A DNA stretch of 64,000 nucleotides from Aurantiochytrium sp. KH105 (GCA_003116975.1 BGKB01000030.1:369524-433523); one strand, 5' to 3'. Shown: positions 41,885 to 52,940, counted from the stretch's first letter. The notes: a model not told the origin generated them from the sequence alone. Translations and numbers: made by a program.

Positions 41885-42895
41885 TTACTCCTTGATGACC
41901 TTGTTGCCCTCCCACTTGTAAAAGCCTTGGCCCGACTTGCGGCCGAGCTTGCCCTCGGCAACGAGTTCCTCGAGGCATTTGGGCATGATGAAGGCAGGCT
42001 CGTCAGGGAACATGTCCTTCCAGCCGGAAATGATCGAGTGAATGGTGTCGTGGCCAATGTAGTCAGCGAGGTGGAAAGGTCCCATTGGGTGGCCCGCGCC
42101 GCGCATCATGGCCTCGTCAATGTCCTTGGTCGAGGCCTCTCCACGATCGTACATGGTGAGCGCCTGTGCGAGGTAAGGCACAAGCAGACGGTTCACAACA
42201 AATCCAGGCGTATCCTTGCACTTGACGGGGAAGCGCTGCACCTTGTTGGCAAAGTCCATACCAATGTCAAAGGTGGCGTCGCTCGTGTCCTTGGCCTTGA
42301 CGACCTCGCACAGGTTCATCATCTGCACGGGGTTAAAGAAATGCAGACCCACGACCTTGTCCGGGCGCCCAGAGGCCTCGGCGAGGTGTCCGATCGGGAA
42401 CGACGAGGTGTTGGACGCAAGCACGGTATCCGCATCGCAGACCTGGCCGAGCTCCTTGTAAAAGCTCTTCTTGATGTCGAGGTTCTCGATAATGGCCTCA
42501 ACCACGATCTCGCAACCCTTGAGGTCGTTGATGTCCGAGGTGCCCTGGATCTGGCCCATAATGCTTTCGACCTTTTTCGAGACCTCGCTGCTATCGGCGT
42601 CCTTGAGCTTCTTGCTGTACACTTTGGACAGCGAGTTTTCAATGGCCTTGACGCCCTTCTCCATGGCCTGAGGGTTCTTGTCCAGAGCAACCACCTGGAA
42701 GCCGGCCTTGTCCGCGGCCAGCTGGGCAATGCCGTGGCCCATGAGGCCCATGCCCACGACGCCAATCTTGGCGCCGGGCGAGAGCTGCCCCTTGGCCGCG
42801 CTGCTCAGCCCGCGCGTCGACAGAGTCGCCGCCATCTTCGTGCTGCGCAGCGAGACCGCTGCGGCCCGCACGCTGCTTCCGCTCCACGCCGGCAT
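41885..42895 (-). CDS. 3-hydroxyacyl-CoA dehydrogenase, probably mitochondrial
   Basis: 336 residues from the ATG at 42895. The first about 40 residues (MPAWSGSSVRAAAVSLRSTKM) are Ser/Ala/Arg-rich without acids, like a mitochondrial presequence. The NAD-binding domain begins KIGVVGMGLMGHGIAQ. SNTSSFPIGHLA and GLHFFNPVQMMNLCEVV carry the family's catalytic Ser and His regions, and DTPGFVVNRLLVPYLAQAL opens the C-terminal domain. GRKSGQGFYKW is the usual end, and the protein stops at KVIKE with no peroxisomal SKL. It oxidises 3-hydroxyacyl-CoA to 3-ketoacyl-CoA in beta-oxidation; the 3-hydroxybutyryl-CoA branch is possible. The upstream open frame is translated tetranucleotide repeat. Confidence 0.93.
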   Translation of the reverse strand: MPAWSGSSVRAAAVSLRSTKMAATLSTRGLSSAAKGQLSPGAKIGVVGMGLMGHGIAQLAADKAGFQVVALDKNPQAMEKGVKAIENSLSKVYSKKLKDADSSEVSKKVESIMGQIQGTSDINDLKGCEIVVEAIIENLDIKKSFYKELGQVCDADTVLASNTSSFPIGHLAEASGRPDKVVGLHFFNPVQMMNLCEVVKAKDTSDATFDIGMDFANKVQRFPVKCKDTPGFVVNRLLVPYLAQALTMYDRGEASTKDIDEAMMRGAGHPMGPFHLADYIGHDTIHSIISGWKDMFPDEPAFIMPKCLEELVAEGKLGRKSGQGFYKWEGNKVIKE

Positions 42896-43633
42896 CCTGC
42901 TCACGAGCCACAAGTGATCGCGCTCTGCTGCTGATTCTGCTGCAGTTGCTGCTGCTGTCTCCGCGACGCGACGCGATGCGATGCGCTGCGATGCGATGCG
43001 GTGCGGTGCTCCGCGAAATCCCGTTCGGTGTTTGTCTGTCAGTCTGTCTGCCTGTCTGCCCGTCTGTCTGTCTGTCTGTCCGCTCAGCGGGTCCTGGGCG
43101 TGCAATCTTCCCCTCGACGTCATGAAACCCGTTTCCCCCTTCTTCCTCTGTGCACGGCACTGCACTGCATTGCACTGCCCTCACTGCACTGCCTGCCTCT
43201 GCCAGGTGCAGCGTAATGCAAGTTGCGTTTGTGCACTGCAAGGCAATGCAGCGCACTGTAGTAGGAGGTATAGTAGTAGGAGGGCAGAAGTTGCGCAACG
43301 CAATTTTTGCAGTGCAATGTAATGCAGCTGAGCACAAGATACTGCAGTGGCCCTAAATTATGGCTGGACAGACTTGGCGGAGGCCAGGGTTGGCGTCAAA
43401 ACTTTGGATTAGCAAGCAACGAATGGATTGAGCTTTAACGGCGCGCATGGCTTGAGGCAATTTTTGACGGACATGGCCGATAAAGCTTGACTGTGAGGCA
43501 AAGGTGGCCAGCCGATGTGGATCGCCTGGACAACCCTTCTTGGTGAGACCATCGCGACGAAAAAGACACGCTCCATCCAATACCCCGTTTTTTGCAAACC
43601 AACAAGAAGAAACATCTGAATTTGATAATCTTA
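42896..43633. other. Repeat-rich upstream region of the dehydrogenase gene
   Basis: 738 bases between the dehydrogenase start and the end of the next minus-strand gene. It includes GCGATGC repeats (42964-43008), a TCTG tract (43035-43081) and a block of CACTGCA/GTGCAATG repeats (43150-43330). No coding support. Confidence 0.55.
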
Positions 43634-46600
43634 TCAGGAGGAGGCGTGACGTGGGTGCAAGTGCGGTAACAACAGCGCGTTCAGATTGGCAAAAAGAACG
43701 AGGGTATCCTTGTCCGAGGTACCTTGGAGTTGCAACAATGTGGAATGGCGCGCGCGCTGGAGCGTAATATCGACGCAAAGTTCGTTCGCATTGCTCAGGT
43801 TTACGGACTCGACATCGCCCAGCAGCACATACCCGAATGAAGTTGGCTCGGTAGGTAGTGACTTCCACTCAAGCTGCGAACCGGCCAAGGTCAACTCGCA
43901 GCGCGCGCGAACATTGCGTCGATGCACTACGACAAGGCGCCGATGGAAGAAAGAACGTGCAACTTCGAGCTTTTCCTGATGATCAAAGTCTTCGGCACGA
44001 ACGTTTGACTCTTGCGTGGAAGACCCCACGCCACGTTGGTTGCGATGACGCGCGCGGCGCTGCGCGAGCCGCGCGCGGAATCGTTCCTCGTGTTCACGCA
44101 GGAGTCTGCGCTCCTGCAAGGCGACCTCCGCCTCCAGAACTGCAGAGTCCCCCGTGGACATCGAATGCGCGGCGTCCACGTCCACCTCATCCACGCCAGC
44201 GGGATCACCTCGGTCCTCCCCCAACGCAAAGCTCGGCCTTGTGTTGGAGCCCCTCAAGAGTGCGGGCACTGCGGGCGCTCCAAGGCTCGGAGATGAAGGT
44301 GAGGTCTCTGGCGCCGGCGGCGGCGAGTGCCGCGGCGGCGGTGGCGACGACAAGGACGCCGGCGAGGTCCGCGCAGATGCAAGGGACCGCGCCGATGCTG
44401 GCGAACGCGCCGACGCCGGCGGGGATGGGCCTCCGGAGCCATTGGTGAGAGCGAAACCTTGCGGGACTGAAGGCACGCGGAGGAGCGAGAGCGCTGTCGA
44501 ATGCGCGAGCGAGCGATCATCGGCCTCAGAGTCAGCCGTGGTGGACTCTGGCTCCGCCGTCGAAGCTTCAGAAAAGGCGCGATTACGAAAAACGAGACCA
44601 CCAACCCCGCCACCTCGCACCGCGCGCTCTGCACGCAAACGACTACGGATGGCGAAGAGTAGGAGCACCAAGAGCTCTAACGAATCCGCGTGCGGCGTCT
44701 CGAAATCGTCCGTGGTGAGGCCGCTAGGGACGCCGAGCATTCGCAGGTGACCCATCAGTTCCTCGGCGTTGGAACGAATCTCGTCGCTGTCGTTTGGCTC
44801 GTAATACACCGCGTCCAGGCGCACCGCGTCGGGAAAGAACTGATTCAGGACCGTGAGAAGGGCATCGCACTTTTGAAAAGCCAGCCAGAGCCCATGGTGT
44901 GGTGGGCGCACAACCCCTCGGGGCAAGGGCCGCCCTGCAGTCTTGAGAACACGATCGAACCAGTTGAGGACCGTTTGTACGCGGGACGAGGTCGAAATGC
45001 TCCCACCAAACACCATACTGGCAACCATCTCGCGCAAGAGAGCGCAAATGGCGCGCGGTTCGCCGCTGTACACTTGGACAGCTGTGGGCATGTTGCGAGC
45101 GGTGACGCCTCGCTGTTTCCATACAACCGAAAGCCCGGTCTCGATGTTTTTTACACAAGGCGAGCGCGTAAGCCCGCGGACGTTCCAGTGGACCCCGCGG
45201 AAAAGGTCCGATGGCGCCGACGAGACTTGTCCGCGAGCATTCCATTGCGTCATGAGAACATCTACCAGCTTGCAAAACATGGTACCGTTCTGGAAATTCA
45301 TCTGCAGCACCTCGACATCCACCGGCTCGTGCCAAATGCGCATTTCGTCAATCCAGTGCGCGTAGTGAGCAAGTCTTCGATACGCCTCCGAGGAGCGCGG
45401 TGTAGGCATCGCCATCTGACGCTGCTGGCCATTATTACCACTACCACCATTGTAACCACCCATATCCTGCAAATTCGGTATTGTCGCTGACGCCGTGACA
45501 GATTTCAAAGAAGGTCTTCCATCCAAGGCAATTGGACTGTTGATGCTAGCAGCACGTGCCGAGGATGAAAGAATGGCTAGCGGAAAGGGTGTCTCCTTCG
45601 AGCGAAGTTTTGTTCGATGACGATGCATTTGTAACGCAAACTCATCAGCAGCCTGCATGAGCAAGGTGTACGGCACGCGATCGTCCACTGGAATTCCGTG
45701 ATTCATGGCGCGCGCAAGCTTGTTCAGACGTTCGTAATCTTCAATAGGGAGCGCTAGGCTTTCCTGCAGCAGCCGCCCAAGATCCCGACACGCAATTTCA
45801 CCTTCACCTTCGGGATCAAACCAGGCTACAGCCTCGTGAACGCGGCGTCGCGGTGAAACCCTTAGCCCACGAGCTTCGCACTCATCAAGTGTAGCGCGAA
45901 GGATATCAAGGATTGCATTCAAAGCTTCGTGCTCTGACAGGGGCTGTGGCGGCGGGGGAATCAGGTAGCCGTCAAGACTGACACTATCATCCAGTTCATC
46001 GAGAGCGCCATCGCCTTCAGAGGTGACATCGTCTCTGCTGCGATTATGACTTGCTTTTCGGAGAAGGGACTTACTTTCTGGAATCGTACGATCCATCGGC
46101 CGGCCAGATTCCCCTAAAGGAGATGAGCGCAATGCGCCGTTTGCCCCTCGGCGTACGAGCGAGACGAGGGCCAGGTCAGACTGGCGTTCCACAGGTGTCT
46201 GCTGAACATCTTCCGGGTACTCGTAGGGGAAAAACATGCGTCCGACCTGAGCAGTCTCTTCGTCACTCATGGGAGGAGGGGGGTAGTCTGGAGCCTGCAT
46301 GAATTGTGCAAAATCTGTGCTCAAAGAGTCTCGATGAGAAAACGAAGGCTCTGACCCTTCAGAGCTTGTATCGTGACGCGGAGCCTCGATCTTGCCACTG
46401 TCGCGGTCGCCAGTGGCGTGCTGCGAATTTGCCGTCGGCGCCTCGCTAGATGCAGTCGTTTCAATCTCGCCAAAGGGGTCGTAAGAACCGTCCTTTTCGC
46501 TGTGGTGACTCGCCGAGGAAGTGGTCTCTGATTTACTTTCGAGACGACGGCGCGCTTCTTTTGACGCGTCATCTTCCTTTAACAGAGGTTGTTTGAATGG

Positions 46601-48019
46601 GCCGCCCAGAATATCTGTGTCAGAATTGGAATCTGAAGCAGCATCTTCCTGCTCGAGATCCGCTTCGGTCTCCTCGATGATGGGGTCACCTCGGAGCGAA
46701 TTGTCAGACTCGTCTTTCCATGCTTCCAGCAGCTGGCTACGCATGCGTTCGTGATCATCATCCGAGTCGCTGTCCAGGCCGACGCGCGCAGACGATGCTA
46801 TCGAACGAGCTTTGCTCTGACTTTGCGACTTCTTATGCCCGTCTTGACCAGGTGGAGGAGGGCCAGAGGGAAGCGGAATGTCGCTCATGGAAATTGGCTT
46901 GGGAGGGCTGACAAACTTGCGTACATGCGTTGGTGGCGGGTCCAGAGGTGGCGGTGGACCAAGCGGGAGCGGGACACGCATGGAGCGCCCCTTGGATGTG
47001 TCGGAACGAAGACTCTCGCGATCGGATCCACTCGTCTGTGAAGCGACTTCGTCAGACATCGGATGGGTCCGCAATCGTTGGTGGGATGGAGGTAGTCCTG
47101 GGGGCGGCGGTGGAGGAGCAAACGAGGTAGAAAGACGCGCCGGAGGAGGTGATGCAGGCAGAGGTACCTGCAAAGGGGCTCCAAGACGTGCACTGGAAGA
47201 CGAAGCCCTTCTTCGCGGGATAGGCTCAGACTCTGTCGCCAATGCCGAAGATGTTGACAGTGGTGGAGGGGGCGAATCTGGAGGCGGGCGTGGCTCGAAA
47301 ACGATGGGGTCCCGACTTGCTCCCTGGTCATCAGAGGAGAAGAAATCAGGTGAAGGTGGGGGCTCTGGGACTTCAGGTGGCTCGCCTTCTGAATCGACAT
47401 AGGGGAGCTGCTCACGATCCGTCACAGGTACAGATTGCGCGCGTGCCCGTACGCTCTCGCGCATAAGGTCATCCCACCTATTGCGAGATGGTGCTACACT
47501 CGCACGTCGTGCACCTCCTTGGGCTTGCTCGTCGCTCATGACAGGGGGCGCTGGTGATAAGACTAAATTTGGTGAAGCTGCCGGCGGTGGCGGCCGGGGT
47601 CTTTGTTGTATTGCGTTGCTATCAGCATTCTCGCTCACCTGCTGCTTCCCAGAGTCTCGACCCTGGTGCTTCTTTGGTGCAGCGGTCGGTGCTGGAGGTC
47701 TTGCGGCTCGTGCGCTGTTTTTTCGCGCAGAGGCCAACGTGGGCTTCTCGCGCGAGCTCGCTTGCTGTGTTTCCTCGTCGTTTGTGATCGTGCTGCCCCC
47801 CAAGTCCCAGGCGTCGGGTCGCCTCAGCTCGCGGGCGCTGCCGCCGCCGCCGCCTGCCCTCACGGTGCTGGCGCTGCTGCTGCTGCTGCTGCTGGCGCCG
47901 CTGCCAGCCCCGCGCGCTTCCGGCAGACTCCTCGAGGAGCCGCCGCGAAAGGCCCAGGCTGGCGGCACCGAGGCTGGCGGCGGGGGCGGGCCCACCTCCG
48001 CTTCGCCGCCGCGCTGCAT
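43634..48019 (-). CDS. Large protein with EF-hand-like, two calponin-homology-like and PH-like regions
   Basis: About 1461 residues from the ATG at 48019. The first half is disordered, Pro/Ser-rich, with several PPPPP runs that could bind profilin, SH3 or EVH1 modules. Residues about 713-793 resemble a degenerate EF-hand pair (HEAVAWFDPEGEGEIACRDLGRLL). Residues about 873-1010 resemble a calponin-homology domain (WHEPVDVEVLQMNFQNGTMFCKLVDVL), and a second follows at about 1011-1126 (VQTVLNWFDRVL..., LWLAFQKCDALLTVLNQFFP). The last about 110 residues look PH-like (FFHRRLVVVHRRNVRARCELTLAG...LLQLQGTSDKDTLVLFANL). This suggests an actin- or microtubule-linked scaffold, but all domain calls are by eye. 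The frame is open upstream to 48124 from a GTG; I took the first ATG. Confidence 0.72.
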   Translation of the reverse strand: MQRGGEAEVGPPPPPASVPPAWAFRGGSSRSLPEARGAGSGASSSSSSSASTVRAGGGGGSARELRRPDAWDLGGSTITNDEETQQASSREKPTLASARKNSARAARPPAPTAAPKKHQGRDSGKQQVSENADSNAIQQRPRPPPPAASPNLVLSPAPPVMSDEQAQGGARRASVAPSRNRWDDLMRESVRARAQSVPVTDREQLPYVDSEGEPPEVPEPPPSPDFFSSDDQGASRDPIVFEPRPPPDSPPPPLSTSSALATESEPIPRRRASSSSARLGAPLQVPLPASPPPARLSTSFAPPPPPPGLPPSHQRLRTHPMSDEVASQTSGSDRESLRSDTSKGRSMRVPLPLGPPPPLDPPPTHVRKFVSPPKPISMSDIPLPSGPPPPGQDGHKKSQSQSKARSIASSARVGLDSDSDDDHERMRSQLLEAWKDESDNSLRGDPIIEETEADLEQEDAASDSNSDTDILGGPFKQPLLKEDDASKEARRRLESKSETTSSASHHSEKDGSYDPFGEIETTASSEAPTANSQHATGDRDSGKIEAPRHDTSSEGSEPSFSHRDSLSTDFAQFMQAPDYPPPPMSDEETAQVGRMFFPYEYPEDVQQTPVERQSDLALVSLVRRGANGALRSSPLGESGRPMDRTIPESKSLLRKASHNRSRDDVTSEGDGALDELDDSVSLDGYLIPPPPQPLSEHEALNAILDILRATLDECEARGLRVSPRRRVHEAVAWFDPEGEGEIACRDLGRLLQESLALPIEDYERLNKLARAMNHGIPVDDRVPYTLLMQAADEFALQMHRHRTKLRSKETPFPLAILSSSARAASINSPIALDGRPSLKSVTASATIPNLQDMGGYNGGSGNNGQQRQMAMPTPRSSEAYRRLAHYAHWIDEMRIWHEPVDVEVLQMNFQNGTMFCKLVDVLMTQWNARGQVSSAPSDLFRGVHWNVRGLTRSPCVKNIETGLSVVWKQRGVTARNMPTAVQVYSGEPRAICALLREMVASMVFGGSISTSSRVQTVLNWFDRVLKTAGRPLPRGVVRPPHHGLWLAFQKCDALLTVLNQFFPDAVRLDAVYYEPNDSDEIRSNAEELMGHLRMLGVPSGLTTDDFETPHADSLELLVLLLFAIRSRLRAERAVRGGGVGGLVFRNRAFSEASTAEPESTTADSEADDRSLAHSTALSLLRVPSVPQGFALTNGSGGPSPPASARSPASARSLASARTSPASLSSPPPPRHSPPPAPETSPSSPSLGAPAVPALLRGSNTRPSFALGEDRGDPAGVDEVDVDAAHSMSTGDSAVLEAEVALQERRLLREHEERFRARLAQRRARHRNQRGVGSSTQESNVRAEDFDHQEKLEVARSFFHRRLVVVHRRNVRARCELTLAGSQLEWKSLPTEPTSFGYVLLGDVESVNLSNANELCVDITLQRARHSTLLQLQGTSDKDTLVLFANLNALLLPHLHPRHASS

Positions 48020-48554
48020 CGCGCCGTCCCCGTGCAGGCCGGCCCGGCGCGGCCGCGGAGGCTGCTCTGCGCGCCGCTCTCTGTCTGCACGCGCCTCGGG
48101 CTTTGGCTCTTGCTTCGCTCGCACTGCTTTGCTTTGCTTTGCTTTGCTTAGCCTAGCTTTGCCAAGCTTTGCTCGCGCCTGCGTTCTAAGTGTTCTCGCG
48201 ATTCCACTCCTCGATTCTTCTTATCGCAGGAGGGCGCTCCCTCTGCTCTGCGCTGCGGCCAGCGAGCGGCCCCCAGCCCTGCCGCGAGAAGAGGCGAGAA
48301 GCAGCGCAGAGCCCAGGGTCTGCAGCGCACCGACGACGCGGAGCAAGCGAGGCGCCTGCGACGGCGACCCGCAAAGCGTTGCAGCTTCGAGCGAGAACTG
48401 GCCGGGCTGGCCGAACAGAGCACGGCTAGCTAGATCCAGTCCTTAGCAGGTGGGAAAAAGAGAAACGAAGGAACGAACGAAGGAAGGAAGATTTTTTTTG
48501 TAGGGTAGGCCCAATGGGGGCAGTGCGAAGCGAAAGACACATTTTGTGGATTGT
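48020..48554. other. Intergenic spacer
   Basis: 535 bases holding the leader of the CH-domain gene and the 3' flank of the OPT transporter, both on the minus strand. Includes a CTTTG/GCTTT repeat at about 48122-48170. No other feature. Confidence 0.5.
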
Positions 48555-50615
48555 TTAGGCAGCCGTCTTGGAAAAGGACATGCAAATGGGGCTGGAGACG
48601 CCAGCGAGCGCGAGAATGGCACTCGGGAGCGACCAGAGACCATCACCAGCAATAAGTCCAGATGCGACGGCAATGTAAAAGTCAGAAAAGGTCTCCGTGT
48701 AGTAACGCTTCCAGATGAAGTTGACGAGGCTTCCGAGGCACATGTCGATGGCGAGCGAAGCGGAAATATAGAACGGAATGCTCATGACGCCCGGAATGGG
48801 AATGATGTTCTGCAGAATCTGAGCCTTGCTCTCGCTCATGAAGCGGGGAGCCAGGTCACGAGTGAGGTTCATGACCCACGCAGCGAGGAAAAACCCGAGC
48901 ATGATGGCCGGGCAGTGCGTCGGCAAGGCTCCAAAGCCTTCAGTGCCCAGAATAGCCATGGCGCGGTAGATCTCTCCGTACGGCGCAGGGTAAGGACCGT
49001 CCGGATCACCGACATTGAACGCGTTGTAAAAGATGAAGAAGGCTGCGGGCGAGAGAAAGCAGCCCACGAACGTACCGAGCAGCTGCGCAAAGAACATGGC
49101 CTTGGGGCTGCTACGAGTGATGAAGCCAGTCTTGTAGTCCTGCATGAGAACGGCAGCCTGCGAGGTACCGGCAAGGACGACACCACAGGTGGCCAGACCA
49201 GCGAGAATACCAGTGTTCGGATCGTAGGTGTAGCTCCAGATGGCAAAGACGAAGATCGCGAGCTTGCCAAAGGTCGAAGACATGTCCCAATCCGTGAGAC
49301 CGCAAATGTAAGCGTTCGCCGGAGCGAAAATGGGAATCATAAGGTATGCCACAAGCAGGACAAACCAGTGCGTGCCCTCGTAGAGAAAAGGAATGCAGAT
49401 GCAACCGAGAACAAGGCACACAATGTAGCCACCCCAGGTGACCCAGTGCGGAAAGGAGTCCGACATGAACACACGGTGGCGCATGCGCATCTCCATCTCA
49501 TCGGCCTCGTTGGCGTACTCAATGTGCACCTTGTTCTTGTTTTGCTGGTGCTCACGGTAGGTCTGGTACGAGATGATGGCCATCTTGATGATGTTGTAAA
49601 TGCCGTCACCGACAATGAGTGCGATGGCGAGAAAGACCTTGTAGCCGAGGAGACCATTGAGGTTGCTGCCAGCGTCCTCCGGGTACCAGTCACCGGCTTT
49701 TCCCTCAAAGATGGGCCACATGATACCCCAACCAATGATGGCACCGACCATCATCGAGTAGTTCACCGAGTGACCGCAGAGCATACCGACGCCAATGTAG
49801 TTGATGGACCAATCGAACGACCACGACCAGTCGTACGCCTTCATGCCAAAGGTGGGCCAGGTTGCCAGACCGCAGGAACCATCGCCTTGAAAGAACCAGT
49901 CAAAAAAGTCCTTGAAGAAGCCGACGCAGAACCAGCGGCCAAAGGTTGCGAACTGCTGGTGAGCAAGGCGCCCATTGTCCGCAAAGAAACCATTGATCAT
50001 CACGGCAGTGGCCGTGCCCGACGGGTAAGTCAGGTGCAGGTCAACCACAAAGTTCTTGCGCAGAGCGTTGAGTGTAAAGATGCCCGTGAAGCAAATGAGG
50101 AGTGCGAAGGGGATCGTGTTACCGTAGGTGATCTCGGCAACCTGGGAGGCCTGGCTTTCGATCGATCCCGTGGCAATCCAGGAGTTCTTGTCCATGGCAA
50201 TGTAGTAGGATCCGAAACCAAGGATAAATGCGGTGCTGTACTGCGCCACGGCGAGCGTCTGGACGACGGTATTCTCTTGCTTGGTGAACTCATACTTGTC
50301 GGAGAGCCAGCGACCGAGGACCCTGGTGCCGGTGCGGATGCCAATGAAACCGAGGAGACCGGCGCAAATGTTCAAGGACGGGATGACACCGGTGGTCAGG
50401 CTCAGCTTGAGGCTAATAATGGTCATGGCAAAGCCGACCACGATGCCAACGAGGACACCTCGGACGGTGATCTGCCTGCGCCAGTCGAGATTGCGCGCCA
50501 CCTCCTCGTCTTCATCAAAGTTCTTGGACACACCCTCCTCAATGGTGGCGGCCTCGGGCCCGGCCTCGGTCGCCACCTTTGGCGGCGCAGCCGCCGGATC
50601 GTCGACGCCCATCAT
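48555..50615 (-). CDS. OPT family transporter, YSL (metal-nicotianamine-like) type
   Basis: 686 residues, intronless, with about 14 hydrophobic segments starting VRGVLVGIVVGFAMTIISLK. Typical OPT/YSL motifs are LTYPSGTATAVMINGF, GYKVFLAIALIVGDGIYN, LTDWDMSSTFGKLAIFVFA, LMQDYKTGFITRSSPKAMF and a conserved CPAIM near the end. YSL proteins are proton-coupled importers of metal chelates in plants; oligopeptides are the alternative OPT substrate, and the sequence does not decide. The N-terminal 45 residues are cytosolic and acidic. The start is the first of two adjacent ATGs. A 709-codon open frame on the opposite strand over this gene is a codon-bias shadow. Confidence 0.92.
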   Translation of the reverse strand: MMGVDDPAAAPPKVATEAGPEAATIEEGVSKNFDEDEEVARNLDWRRQITVRGVLVGIVVGFAMTIISLKLSLTTGVIPSLNICAGLLGFIGIRTGTRVLGRWLSDKYEFTKQENTVVQTLAVAQYSTAFILGFGSYYIAMDKNSWIATGSIESQASQVAEITYGNTIPFALLICFTGIFTLNALRKNFVVDLHLTYPSGTATAVMINGFFADNGRLAHQQFATFGRWFCVGFFKDFFDWFFQGDGSCGLATWPTFGMKAYDWSWSFDWSINYIGVGMLCGHSVNYSMMVGAIIGWGIMWPIFEGKAGDWYPEDAGSNLNGLLGYKVFLAIALIVGDGIYNIIKMAIISYQTYREHQQNKNKVHIEYANEADEMEMRMRHRVFMSDSFPHWVTWGGYIVCLVLGCICIPFLYEGTHWFVLLVAYLMIPIFAPANAYICGLTDWDMSSTFGKLAIFVFAIWSYTYDPNTGILAGLATCGVVLAGTSQAAVLMQDYKTGFITRSSPKAMFFAQLLGTFVGCFLSPAAFFIFYNAFNVGDPDGPYPAPYGEIYRAMAILGTEGFGALPTHCPAIMLGFFLAAWVMNLTRDLAPRFMSESKAQILQNIIPIPGVMSIPFYISASLAIDMCLGSLVNFIWKRYYTETFSDFYIAVASGLIAGDGLWSLPSAILALAGVSSPICMSFSKTAA

Positions 50616-52382
50616 TGTGCTGTTGTTGGTTGGACTCGCAGCGGACTATGGGATTGCTTTGATCTCGTTGTTTAGATCTTTTGGATTGCTCTCGTTTGAG
50701 GTTTGCTTTCGCTCGCGATCGCCGTCGCTGCCGGTCGAAGACGCTTTTCGCCTTGCTCGCTCTGTTCGCTGCTCCCATTCGCTCTTAGTAATTCTTCCGA
50801 CCGGCACGCGGAGCGGAGGAAGGAGCCGCAGAGTTGCATGCAGCAGAGAGGCAACTCCTCTGCCGCCCTGGTCGATTGCCAGCGAACTACTGCTCGCGCA
50901 GCGTTCGGAAGCGAATGCGGCCCTGAATTTCGGCCGCATCCCGCCCTCGGGCCTGCCTTCGTTTCCTTCTTTACCCTTCTTCCTTTCGAGTCCTTCCGTG
51001 AGTGAGTCCACCCCGCTGGCATGGCTGGCAGTGACGCCTCCGCCCTGTGATGCGAGGCATGACGCGGAGGTTTTCTTCTTCTGCGCGGTGCGAGCGAAAG
51101 AGCTCGCGCGTGAGTCCTCGTCGCGCGCAAGTTTTCGTCGCAAAGGCGGCGGAGGCGGTGGCACGGGCCCAATTCTTCCGTGCCGGCCGTTCGTTGCCTG
51201 TGACTGTGACAGCGCCTCTCGCTCGACCGCCTCCCGCGAGATCAGGAAGCAAGCCTCCACGCCGTCGCTGCTCAGCGCTCCACGTGCCACTCTGAATCCT
51301 TCATGTGACTTTGCACAACCCCTTTTTGACATCCACCCTCTTGCCCTCGGGTAGCCCGTGAGACGAAGCAGGTCAGGTCCCTCGCTGCTTCTTCCTTGGC
51401 CGTGGCCTCCAGGCCCTGCCTGCCTGCCTGCGTCCACCCCAGTCAGGCCTGGCCTGACGCCGGCATGGTCTGGCGCAAGCACGATCATCTTCCGCCCTTC
51501 GCCGACGAGGCCACGGCAGCAACAGCAACGCGAATCGAAGTCGATCTCTGGAGCGCTCGCTGCGAAACCCGCGGCCTGAATTTGGCGCGAGGCCTGCCTG
51601 CTGTGGCTCATGATCGCGCCTGCAGCAGCAGCAAGCAGCAGCAGCGGCAGCACAGCCTGCGCCGAGATCTTCATTCGCATCAAGACTGGAGTAAGCAAGA
51701 AACAGCAATAGCGAACATCATGCAAGCAAAAGCAAGCAACAGCAACACGCAAGCAAGCATACCACTAGTCGGGCGCGGGATTCCTTTCACGGCGCGGTCC
51801 AAATACCGGGTGTCCTTCTTTCAACGTCAAGGTTTCCTGCTTGCTTCGACCGAGAAGAAAACAAGGCTCTCGCGGGGGGTCCTGCGTCCGAAGCTCGCTG
51901 CCCACGGCGTTCGGAATGCAACGTTAACTACGTCCGGGCGGGCGCGCGTCCTGAGGCCGCACGCTGCCGCGCGCTCTACGTCCGTCGCGTCCTGTCGCGT
52001 GCTCGAGTTCGTTGGCCGTCATGACAAGTCCACCAACCAACTCGAATCGAGTCACAGTCAACTGCAAGGCGCATACGCTGTAAAAAGCAACCATGGCAAG
52101 TCAAGATGAGCTAGCCGCGTTTGTCAAGACAAGTCAAGTTAGTTCTGTCTGCTGGGCTAGCTAGCCTCGCTTGATTCGTGCGCCCCTTCGGTCTGCGTAT
52201 GCCGCCTTAGTTGCTGCTGCTGCTGCCTCGACCCGTGCTGGTGTGGCCATGCCGCGCCTGTGTCTTCGACATCAGAGTCGCTGCACCCCTCCTGCCTGCC
52301 AGCCACCGACGCGGCGCGGGTCTCGCCGTCCCTCCCTCCATCCCTCCCTCCGACAGGCAGGCACGCAGGCAGGCACGACTCA

Positions 52383-52412
52383 TGAATGAATGAATGAATG
52401 AATGAATGAATG
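52383..52412. repeat. (GAAT)n microsatellite
   Basis: About seven perfect GAAT units directly followed by TGACACG. Confidence 0.9.
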
Positions 52413-52940
52413 ACACGCCGCCGAGCCGTGCCACCCACGCAACATTCGGTGGGAGCGGTCACGAGCGGAGCCGAACCGGCGGCCCCTGGACCGCAGCGAG
52501 ACTTCTCAGCACGCCCACAGACGCGAGATCGACTGTATGAGCCCGCCTCTCCTCTCTGTCTGTGTCTGTCTATCTGTCTGTCTGTCTGTCTCAGCCGGGA
52601 GTGGAGGCAGGCAGAACCGCCGCTGCCGCTCATTTGCCCGCCATAAAAATCCATCACACCACGCTCCACAGTCGCGCCGCCGCGGCCGGGCCATCACATC
52701 CTCTCTCACCTAGACGGACGGCAACTTGCGCTGTGGCGTGGCGTGCTTGCCTTGAGGAAATGTGACGATGCGGAATGCGCGCGGCGGCGCTATGATTCTT
52801 GGATGTTTGCTGAGCCAAGCGGACCGGACTGGCTGCTGCGGCGGTGGACACAGAGGTTTCATCGAGGTTATGAGCGTGGCAAGGCGCAGCGATGGTTGTG
52901 ACTGCTTCGCGCGCTCCCGGGACGGCGAAACAGAGAGTTT

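Noticed and set aside
48546-50675. 709-codon open frame on the plus strand opposite the OPT transporter
   Set aside because: Product is charged low-complexity sequence with no domain; it mirrors the GC-rich codon bias of the real gene on the other strand.
50646-51752. 368-codon minus-strand frame upstream of the OPT transporter, with a hydrophobic N-terminus
   Set aside because: The hydrophobic stretch is a Leu/Ala run and the rest is charged low complexity; more likely leader or promoter sequence, though transcripts could change this.
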